DNA of 64,000 bases from CAYWFP01 sp964457365 (GTDB lineage: Bacteria > Planctomycetota > SZUA-567). This document shows, one piece after another, positions 58,290-64,000 of the stretch. A program made the translations under genes and the position numbers. Within the stretch, counting starts at the first letter, position 1; each line of letters opens with the position of its first letter. Below the pieces are notes generated by a model. That model was not told the origin of the DNA, searched no databases, and worked only from the letters and a program-made list of their open reading frames with translations. The stretch lies in the NCBI GenBank assembly GCA_964457365.1, contig CAYWFP010000001.1:77551-141550 (forward strand), in the 5' to 3' direction.

Positions 58290-58319
58290 ATTCTTAGCCG
58301 TCGGAGCTGCGGTTGTCAA
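58290..58319 (-). promoter_or_regulatory. sigma-70-type promoter of rpoN
   Basis: On the - strand a perfect TTGACA (58319-58314), an 18-bp spacer and AAGAAT (58295-58290) lie ~84 bp before ATG 58205. Confidence 0.55.
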
Positions 58320-58401
58320 ACGCCATTTGACAAATACGCGCATGGTTGGCACGACAATTGCCGGTCCGCTTTCGCTTTTGGCATCCGCTGTGACTTTTCC
58401 C

Positions 58402-58430
58402 TTGCTCCCGGCTTTTACCGCGTCTATAGT
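58402..58430 (+). promoter_or_regulatory. promoter of the transglutaminase-like lipoprotein gene
   Basis: TTGCTC (58402-58407), a 17-bp spacer and TATAGT (58425-58430) give a ~105-nt leader to ATG 58541. A separate perfect TTGACA at 58327-58332 points the same way but has no well-spaced -10. Confidence 0.5.
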
Positions 58431-58540
58431 GGATGGATCATGTCGAGCTACGCCGCGCGCCGGTCACGGTTTACATGAACGCCCGAACGGACGCGGCCGT
58501 TATCTTGTCGATGGCCTTTTGGCGCGGGAAACGTGAAACA

Positions 58541-60631
58541 ATGACGAAGCTGAAGACATCTCTGGCGGCGGCGCTGCTGCTGGCCGCTCTGGGCTGCAAC
58601 AGCGGCAAGAACGGCGACGGCGGCAAGAACAACGGCCTGCTGGACAAGATCCTCGACAAGAGCGGAAAAGCGATTACCGCCGTCAACCCCACCGCCGCCG
58701 CGCGCTACAAGGAAGCCGGCATCGTCGAGGGCCGGCGCGTCTACTTCGTCACCGAGATCAACGGCAACCGCGTCAGCAGCGGGTATCGCGTGCGCGAAAA
58801 AACGACCTACAACAATCTGCCCGCGACGGTCATCAAGACACACTTCACCTTCCAGAACATGCGCAACGCCGCGCTTTTCAAGGAGGTGCACGACCGCAAG
58901 GTCATCATCGCCCGGGACAGCGGTATCGCGCTCTATTCCTCCAACGTCGTCACCTCCGAGGGGCGCAAGAAGGCCGAGACCGTCAGCATCGCCCGGGGCA
59001 AGGCGATCTTCGAGACCCGCGAGAGCGGTAAGGAGGACAAGCGTTTCGAGATGGCCGTGCCGCGCGGAGTGCGCTTCGGCATCGAGCCCGAGTGGCTGAT
59101 CTACAAGGGCCCCAAGGAAGGCCGCACCTTCACCACCATGGTGCTGGACAAGGACGACCGTACGCTCGTGCAGGAGAGCGCGACGGTGCTCGAGCAGACC
59201 AAGATGGAGATTCTCGGCGTCGGGATGCCGCTGTGGCGCGTGGAGGTACGCAAGAAGAACGGCCCGCCCATCCAGATGGTCTTCACCTACGAGGGCGACG
59301 TCGTCCGCTACGAGACGCAGACCGACAGCGGCATGCTCATCTGGAGCGTGGTCAGCAAAGCCGAAGCCGAACGGGCGATGATCGACACGGTGATCAAAAC
59401 CACCGTCCCCACGAGCAGCCCGCTCCCCGCCTGGGACAACTTCAACGTCCTGCGTTATGAAGCCGTCAGCTACGATCCGGGGAGGAACAACCCCTGGCGC
59501 CAATATCTCAAGGACTCGGACTACATGCAGATCGAGGATAGCGGCAGCAAGCTCTTCGTCACGCTGAAGAAATACGAGGCCACCGTCGGACAGGTGCGCT
59601 TTCCCATCCCCGGCGCCCACGAGCCGCAGATGGAGGCCTACCTGCGGCCGACGCCGACCATCCAGTCGGAGCGCAAGACCGTCATCAAGCACGCCCGGCG
59701 CATCACCCGGCGCGAGCGCAACGCCCTGCGCGCGGTGGCAATGCTCGCGGGCTGGGTCCACCAGAACATCGATTTCAAGCCCAACAACACGCGTAACCAG
59801 AAGCCCATGGACACGCTCGAGTCCGGCGTGGGCGACAGCACCGAGCACGCCGACCTCTTCGCCAGCCTGGCGCGGTCGCTGAAGATTCCCACCCGCCACT
59901 GCCTGGGGCTGCTGGTCAAGAGCGACCAGGCGGTCTATCACACCTGGGTCGAGGTCTGGCTCGGCAAGGCCTGGGTACCGGTGGACACCACCGTCAACCG
60001 CGTCGGGCTGCCCGCGGGATACCTCCTCACCGCCCGTGGAAACGGCAACGGCAACCCGGTGGACAACTTCAACTGGACCATGCGCAACGGCGGCATCGGT
60101 CTGCGTCTGATCTCGGCGACCAAGTATCACAAGGACCTGCAGGGCAACGTGCACCAGTTCACCCTCGTCCCGGACAAGGTCCGCTCCTACGTGGTTGTCG
60201 AGGGCAACTGGCTGGCCAACCTGTACTACGGTTTCTCGCTCGAGAAGCCGACCGACTGGGACGGTCGTATCGGTCGCGACAAAGTGGAGATCGTCTCCCC
60301 CGACAAGCGCGTCCAGATCCGCGTCGAGGCCTGGCCCAAGAATTACGCCATCACCCCGATGCAGCTCGAAGCGCTCGAGGCCGATCTGCGTCAACAGATC
60401 AGCGGCTTCCGCCAGAACCGCGCCGAGATCCGCACGTTCGGCGCCGTCCGCCCGGTGGAGAGCCTCTTCGTCGACTTCGACCTCGCCGAGCAGGGCGCGG
60501 CCCGGCGTTGCTGGCTCTATATCGTCCCCGGCCGCGGTCGCAGCTACCGCGTCTCGGTCTGGGCGCCGCGCGGGCGGTACGAGAGCCTCAAGCCGCAGAT
60601 CGAGCGCATCCTCGGCACCATCCGCATGTAA
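58541..60631 (+). CDS. transglutaminase-like lipoprotein with Cys-to-Ser active site
   Basis: This 696-aa lipoprotein has the signal 'SLAAALLLAALGCNSGKN', with the lipidated Cys at 18. The N-terminal ~390 residues are beta-rich with no recognised fold. A transglutaminase-like domain follows (~400-500): 'GVGDSTEHADLFASLARSLK', where the catalytic Cys is Ser433, then His467 in 'VYHTWVEVWLGKAWVPVD' and Asp482. A ~150-residue C-terminal domain ends the protein. In this family the motif is normally G-D-C-T-E-H. With Ser it may bind rather than cleave peptides, or act as a serine hydrolase. The ribosome site is weak. A second secreted protein gene follows 19 bp downstream. Confidence 0.75.
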   Translation: MTKLKTSLAAALLLAALGCNSGKNGDGGKNNGLLDKILDKSGKAITAVNPTAAARYKEAGIVEGRRVYFVTEINGNRVSSGYRVREKTTYNNLPATVIKTHFTFQNMRNAALFKEVHDRKVIIARDSGIALYSSNVVTSEGRKKAETVSIARGKAIFETRESGKEDKRFEMAVPRGVRFGIEPEWLIYKGPKEGRTFTTMVLDKDDRTLVQESATVLEQTKMEILGVGMPLWRVEVRKKNGPPIQMVFTYEGDVVRYETQTDSGMLIWSVVSKAEAERAMIDTVIKTTVPTSSPLPAWDNFNVLRYEAVSYDPGRNNPWRQYLKDSDYMQIEDSGSKLFVTLKKYEATVGQVRFPIPGAHEPQMEAYLRPTPTIQSERKTVIKHARRITRRERNALRAVAMLAGWVHQNIDFKPNNTRNQKPMDTLESGVGDSTEHADLFASLARSLKIPTRHCLGLLVKSDQAVYHTWVEVWLGKAWVPVDTTVNRVGLPAGYLLTARGNGNGNPVDNFNWTMRNGGIGLRLISATKYHKDLQGNVHQFTLVPDKVRSYVVVEGNWLANLYYGFSLEKPTDWDGRIGRDKVEIVSPDKRVQIRVEAWPKNYAITPMQLEALEADLRQQISGFRQNRAEIRTFGAVRPVESLFVDFDLAEQGAARRCWLYIVPGRGRSYRVSVWAPRGRYESLKPQIERILGTIRM

Positions 60632-60650
60632 CCGATCACGAAAGGCAGGC

Positions 60651-62390
60651 ATGGGCATCCGCCAGGCCGCGCTGCTGACGTTGCTGCTGACGCTGGCGCC
60701 GCCGGCGTGGAGCGCCGAAGAGGTGCGCATCGTTCCCGCGCTCGGCCGCCCGCCGGCCTATTACCGCCCCGGCGCCTGGACCAAACTCCACGTCGCCCTC
60801 GATCTCGCCGCGCCCGCAGAAGGCACGCCGACGCTGGCGGTCGTCCCCTCCGGCGCCACCGAGCCGGAGTTCGTCTGCACGCTGCCGCCGCGCGCCTTTC
60901 CGGCCGGCAAACAAGCCGCGCCGCTGACGTTCTGGATCGTCGCCGGCGCCACGCTCCCGACGCTGCGCTTCTCGCTCGAGCGCGAAGACGGCCCGCCCGC
61001 GGCGGTGCGGACGGTCACGGACATCCTCGCCCCGTTGACGCCGGAGCAGCATCTCTGGCTGCACGTCGGCAGCGAGCGCGGCGTCTATACCGCGCTGCTG
61101 CCCGAGGCCGCGCTGGCCTACGAGAGCTGCACCGGGCTTGTCTGGGCCGACCACGCGAGCGCGGCCCCGGCCCCGCGCCAATATGCCGCCCTGGCGGAAT
61201 GGATCGCCACCGGCGGGCACGCGCTGGTCCACGACCCGGCGCTGGCGCAGAAACTCCTCGCCGCGGCCCGTCGTCGCGGCTGGCAGCCGCCACCGGCGCA
61301 ACGCTTCGTGCTGCCCACGCCACCGGACGACCCGGCGGCACCGGCGCCGGTGCCGCCGCTGGTCCACCGTCTCGGCCGCGGCCGGCTATTGGTTTTCGAC
61401 CGCGACGCGGACCCGGAGTCGCTGGCCTATACCCGGGACCGTGTCCTGCGCAAGCTCGAACGCGAGGCGCTGCCCGCGCCGCCGCGCGATCTGCGCCTGC
61501 AACCGGCGCGGTACCACCGCCTGCCGCGGCATTGGCCGCCCGCGCCGAAGTGGTCGGCGACGAAGCTGCTGCGCTGGGCCGGGGCGTGGTGGCTCTGCGT
61601 TATGGTCCTGCTGGCGCTGCCCGCACTCCGGCGCAAGCGCCTGGGCGTACCGGCCGCGTGCGCGGTGACGCTGCTCTTCGCGGGGCTGGTCGCGGCGCGC
61701 GAACCGGTACCGCGTTTCCGGCGGCTGCGCGCGCAATTGTCGCTCGTCGGCGAAACCGGCCGCGGCGGACCGACGCTGGACGAGTCGGCCTGGCTGATCG
61801 TCCCCTTCGCTTCGGGCGGCGAACCCGGCGCCGCCACTCTCGAGATTTCCTTCGACCGGCTGCCGCCGCCGCGTCCGCTGGCGGCGACTCCGCGCGAGCT
61901 GGCCCATACGCGTCTGCGATTGGACCTGGACGCGACCGGCCGCGGCCGCCTCCTGGTGCATGGCCGCGCCGGCGCCGACCCGGTTCGCCGGGGCACGGTG
62001 CTGCTCTTCACGCGCCACACCCGCGGCCCGGCCTTGTCCACGCCGGCGTGGACCTGCCTCCCGAAGCGCACGGGTCTTTCGCTCCGAGGCGAGGAACGGT
62101 TATCGGCGCCGCTTCACGAGGCGCAACTCCGCACCGTCGGCGGCCGCGTCGAAATCCAGCGCCTCCTCGTTCCCCGCGGCGGATTGGAATACGCCGACGG
62201 CCGCGGCGATCCGGATGCGCGCGCGCGCTTCCTGGACTGGTTCGCCGCCGAGCACGCGCCCTCGACCTACGCGGCGGTGCTGGCCGGCTGGGAAGAGCCG
62301 GCTCCGACACGTGTCGGCGAAGAAGACGCCAACCTCGGCACGCTGCGGCTGTATACGCTGCCGTTCGTGCCGATGGCGGGCCGCCGGTGA
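60651..62390 (+). CDS. secreted membrane-anchored protein with amidotransferase-like fold
   Basis: This 579-aa protein has a signal peptide (1-21, 'LTLAPPAWSAEE'). The N-terminal ~115 residues look like a beta-sandwich. Residues ~130-215 ('CTGLVWADHASAAP', 'YAALAEWIATGGHALVHDPA') match the degenerate class I amidotransferase-like domain found in BatA-like or DUF4159-type envelope proteins, without a catalytic Cys triad. Two close hydrophobic helices lie at ~310-350 ('WAGAWWLCVMVLLALPAL'), and a beta-rich C-terminal region follows. It is downstream of, and probably co-transcribed with, the transglutaminase-like gene, a pairing common in BatA-type loci. Precise function is unknown. Confidence 0.6.
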   Translation: MGIRQAALLTLLLTLAPPAWSAEEVRIVPALGRPPAYYRPGAWTKLHVALDLAAPAEGTPTLAVVPSGATEPEFVCTLPPRAFPAGKQAAPLTFWIVAGATLPTLRFSLEREDGPPAAVRTVTDILAPLTPEQHLWLHVGSERGVYTALLPEAALAYESCTGLVWADHASAAPAPRQYAALAEWIATGGHALVHDPALAQKLLAAARRRGWQPPPAQRFVLPTPPDDPAAPAPVPPLVHRLGRGRLLVFDRDADPESLAYTRDRVLRKLEREALPAPPRDLRLQPARYHRLPRHWPPAPKWSATKLLRWAGAWWLCVMVLLALPALRRKRLGVPAACAVTLLFAGLVAAREPVPRFRRLRAQLSLVGETGRGGPTLDESAWLIVPFASGGEPGAATLEISFDRLPPPRPLAATPRELAHTRLRLDLDATGRGRLLVHGRAGADPVRRGTVLLFTRHTRGPALSTPAWTCLPKRTGLSLRGEERLSAPLHEAQLRTVGGRVEIQRLLVPRGGLEYADGRGDPDARARFLDWFAAEHAPSTYAAVLAGWEEPAPTRVGEEDANLGTLRLYTLPFVPMAGRR

Positions 62391-62429
62391 CAATCTGCTC
62401 TTCGCCGATAGCTCTTCGAGAATCGGGCC

Positions 62430-62742
62430 ATGAACATCATCAGAAAACGCCGCTGCCGGCACACGCTGGCGCTGCTGGTGCTGGCGGCGGGGATGTTGAC
62501 GGGATGTCTGATCGGATGGCACCGACATGGCGGCAGAGAATGGATCGTCCGCTGGCGGGTGGCAAGGCATGCCGCTGAAAGATCTTTCGATCCGGAACAG
62601 CCGCGTCGACGACTTGTCGCCGCTGGCAGACATGCCGCTGGAATGGCTTCTTCTCACCGGCGCGCCGGCCGGCAAGAAGCGCTTGCCCGACTGGCAGCAG
62701 GAGAAAGCCCGCAAGGGCGAATGCTATGTCGAATGGAAATGA
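62430..62742 (+). pseudogene. broken lipoprotein/LRR-like remnant
   Basis: One frame opens with a good lipoprotein signal at ATG 62430 ('LLVLAAGMLTGCLIG') but soon turns into Arg-rich nonsense. Another frame (ending at 62742) carries a leucine-rich-repeat-like end: 'MPLKDLSIRNSRVDDLSPLA' and 'MPLEWLLLTGAP'. The two look like the head and tail of one gene joined by an internal deletion with a frameshift. LRR ends of this type occur in lipoproteins and kinases. Sequence beyond the deletion cannot be recovered here. Confidence 0.5.
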
Positions 62743-62765
62743 CGATATGCGGCGCACGGACGCTC

Positions 62766-62794
62766 TTTCCAAATCCATCCGCCCGCGTTATAAT
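62766..62794 (+). promoter_or_regulatory. sigma-70 promoter of the exoribonuclease gene
   Basis: TTTCCA (62766-62771), a 17-bp spacer and a perfect TATAAT (62789-62794) lie 27 bp before ATG 62822. Confidence 0.7.
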
Positions 62795-62821
62795 GCCCCG
62801 CCATTGCACGAAAGGACTCCC

Positions 62822-63868
62822 ATGGACCAGCGCCTGCTGAACGAGGCGGAGGAAGGCGACGGCGTCGAGGGCTTCTACGCCGTGCGCTCGGCCTCGCTGC
62901 GCACGGCCAGTAACGGCAAGCCGTATATCGACCTCGTTCTCGCCGACAAGAGCGGCAAGCTCTCCGGCAAGCTCTGGGACGCGACGCCCGAGATCTTTTC
63001 CGGCCTGCGCGAAGGCGGGGTGGCCAAGGTCAACGCGGTGGTGGACTCCTACCGCGGCGCGCTGCAGTTGAAGCTGGTCAAGGTGCGCCCGGCCGGGGAG
63101 GACGAGTTCGACCCGGCCGACCTGCTGCCGGAGACGCCGGCCGACCTGGCGGAGCTGGACCGGGAACGCGCGCGCTTGATCGGCTCGGTCGTCGATCCGG
63201 ACTACCGCGCGCTGCTGGAGAGCTTCTTCGACGATCCGGACTTCCGCGCCGCCTTCGACCGCGCGCCCGCCGCGCGGGAGAACCATCACGCCTATATCGG
63301 CGGATTGTACGAGCATACGCTCTCGCTGGCGCGGCTGGCCGAAAGCTTCTGCGCGGCCACGACCGTGCCGCTCAACCGCGACCTGCTGCTGACCGGGGCG
63401 TTCCTCCACGACATCGGCAAGACGGAGGAACTGGGAATGGAGGCGGCGATCGACTACACCGACCGCGGCAAGCTCCTGGGTCATTTGATCATCGGCGCGA
63501 TGATGGTCGAGGCGCGCGCCGGGGCGTTGCCGGACTTTCCCGTACGCAAGAAGTGGCTCGTGCAGCACCTGATCCTCAGCCACCACGGCAAACACGAGTA
63601 CGGCTCGCCGGTGCTGCCGAAAGTGCCCGAGGCGCTGGCGCTGCATCACCTGGACAACCTCGACGCCAAGACCGTGGCCGCGCGGCGGCTGATCGACCAG
63701 GATACCGGCGGCGGCTCGTGGACGGCGCGCTCGTGGATGCTCGATACGCAGCTCTTCAAGGAGAGCCTCGGCGAGCAGGTCGACGAAACGCCAAGCGCCG
63801 AAAGCGACGTCGGCGGACTGGCCGCCGAGGACGAGTCGCCGTTCGGGCAGGGCGGACTGTTCGGCTGA
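62822..63868 (+). CDS. YhaM-type 3'-5' exoribonuclease (OB fold + HD domain)
   Basis: This 348-aa protein has an N-terminal OB-fold nucleic-acid-binding domain (~15-90, 'YAVRSASLRTASNGKPYIDL') and an HD phosphohydrolase domain (~155-310): 'NHHAYIGGLYEHTLSLARLA', the HD motif 'GAFLHDIGKTEELG', 'KLLGHLIIGAMM', 'LILSHHGKHEYGSPVLPKVP' and a final Asp in 'HHLDNLDAK'. This domain pair defines YhaM, which degrades RNA and single-stranded DNA. The C-terminal ~35 residues are acidic and end 'GQGGLFG'. AAAGGA lies six bases before ATG 62822. Confidence 0.9.
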   Translation: MDQRLLNEAEEGDGVEGFYAVRSASLRTASNGKPYIDLVLADKSGKLSGKLWDATPEIFSGLREGGVAKVNAVVDSYRGALQLKLVKVRPAGEDEFDPADLLPETPADLAELDRERARLIGSVVDPDYRALLESFFDDPDFRAAFDRAPAARENHHAYIGGLYEHTLSLARLAESFCAATTVPLNRDLLLTGAFLHDIGKTEELGMEAAIDYTDRGKLLGHLIIGAMMVEARAGALPDFPVRKKWLVQHLILSHHGKHEYGSPVLPKVPEALALHHLDNLDAKTVAARRLIDQDTGGGSWTARSWMLDTQLFKESLGEQVDETPSAESDVGGLAAEDESPFGQGGLFG

Positions 63869-63882
63869 ACGCCGGCGCACGC

Positions 63883-64000
63883 TCAGCTCCCGCGCGGCAC
63901 GGCCTTGCCGAAGGTGCGCGGGCGGGTCCAGCTGTCGATCAGCGGCACGGCGGTGTTCATGAGCAGGATCGAGTAGCAGACGCCCTCGGGATAGGCCGAG
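63883..64000 (-). CDS. rnfD: RnfD, C-terminal end (gene continues beyond the window)
   Basis: Only the last 38 complete codons are present. They read as the C-terminus of RnfD, a membrane subunit (with covalent FMN) of the Rnf ferredoxin:NAD oxidoreductase: 'YPEGVCYSILLMNTAVPLID' followed by 'WTRPRTFGKAV', matching the family's PEG-x-x-x-A-x-LLMN and TRPRxFG pattern. NqrB is the alternative, but this ending is more RnfD-like. It suggests an rnf operon beyond the right edge and complements the NfnAB-type enzyme in ferredoxin/NAD(P)H balance. Confidence 0.8.
   Translation of the reverse strand, partial: SAYPEGVCYSILLMNTAVPLIDSWTRPRTFGKAVPRGS

Noticed and set aside
1..64000. tRNA genes, CRISPR arrays, insertion sequences, prophage
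   Set aside because: No T-arm consensus with a paired acceptor, no regularly spaced short repeats, no transposase, integrase or phage structural genes were seen on either strand.

Overview
The window is GC-rich, gene-dense DNA from a flagellated Gram-negative (diderm) bacterium. P-ring and L-ring genes (flgI, flgH), a flgA chaperone, LolA/LolB-like proteins and many lipoboxes support this. A sigma-54 gene, sigma-54-type promoters in front of flagellar genes, the flgF-G-A-H-I-J-N-K-L-fliW-csrA order, small zinc-ribbon/RING-like membrane proteins and many proteins that I cannot place suggest a deep-branching lineage such as the PVC group or a neighbour. That placement is inference. A run of 10 N at 33129-33138 shows that this is a draft assembly, and at least one gene (nfnAB) appears broken only because of it.

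Region 1 (1-12.4 kb, + strand) is a late flagellar operon: a small unknown ORF, flgF, flgG, flgA, flgH, flgI, flgJ, flgN, flgK, a giant flgL (1159 aa), fliW and csrA. Sigma-54-like promoters precede the first gene and flgK. A two-copy ~87-bp tandem repeat follows csrA.

Region 2 (12.6-26 kb, - strand) holds a WrbA-like flavodoxin, an RDD membrane protein, a free-standing GspE/PilB-type N2-like domain, a UDP-glucuronate epimerase and UDP-glucose dehydrogenase pair, a Bax-inhibitor-like membrane protein and a free-standing MshEN protein. Next comes an operon of a second MshEN protein, an HU-like/receiver/RsbW-like kinase fusion and a STAS/zinc-ribbon/degenerate-GHKL protein. A STAS-PPK2 pair and two PHP phosphatases complete the region. 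MshEN domains are known c-di-GMP receptors, so the operon looks like a partner-switching module with a nucleotide-sensing input. This is the most novel system here.

Region 3 (26-35 kb) has a MORN/YwqK-like secreted protein, the RNase P RNA gene (- strand, with a clear promoter), a YihY/BrkB membrane protein with a small lipoprotein, a YiiX-like hydrolase, murD, an ORF split by an in-frame TGA, and a fused NfnAB-type oxidoreductase interrupted by the assembly gap.

Region 4 (35-42 kb, - strand) has a LolB-like lipoprotein and an MMPL/RND exporter, followed by a LolA-like protein, a STAS protein, a DUF1638 protein and a class IV aminotransferase homologue that lacks the PLP lysine. It may be an envelope-lipid trafficking locus.

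Region 5 (42-54.8 kb) has an RluA-type pseudouridine synthase, a receiver-PilZ-like regulator, trpF, a three-gene operon of unknown membrane and secreted proteins, a sugar-isomerase-like protein, a lipoprotein with DnaJ-type zinc motifs, a chorismate synthase homologue lacking a catalytic histidine, and RING/zinc-ribbon and TPR membrane-associated proteins.

Region 6 (54.8-64 kb) has a diguanylate cyclase with a structured leader, rpoN with an extra coiled-coil segment, a transglutaminase-like lipoprotein with Cys replaced by Ser, a large secreted unknown protein, a lipoprotein/LRR-like remnant, a YhaM-type 3'-5' exoribonuclease and the 3' end of rnfD. The recurring themes are motility, c-di-GMP, partner-switch (STAS/RsbW) regulation and envelope biogenesis. 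No tRNA, CRISPR array, insertion sequence or prophage was seen.
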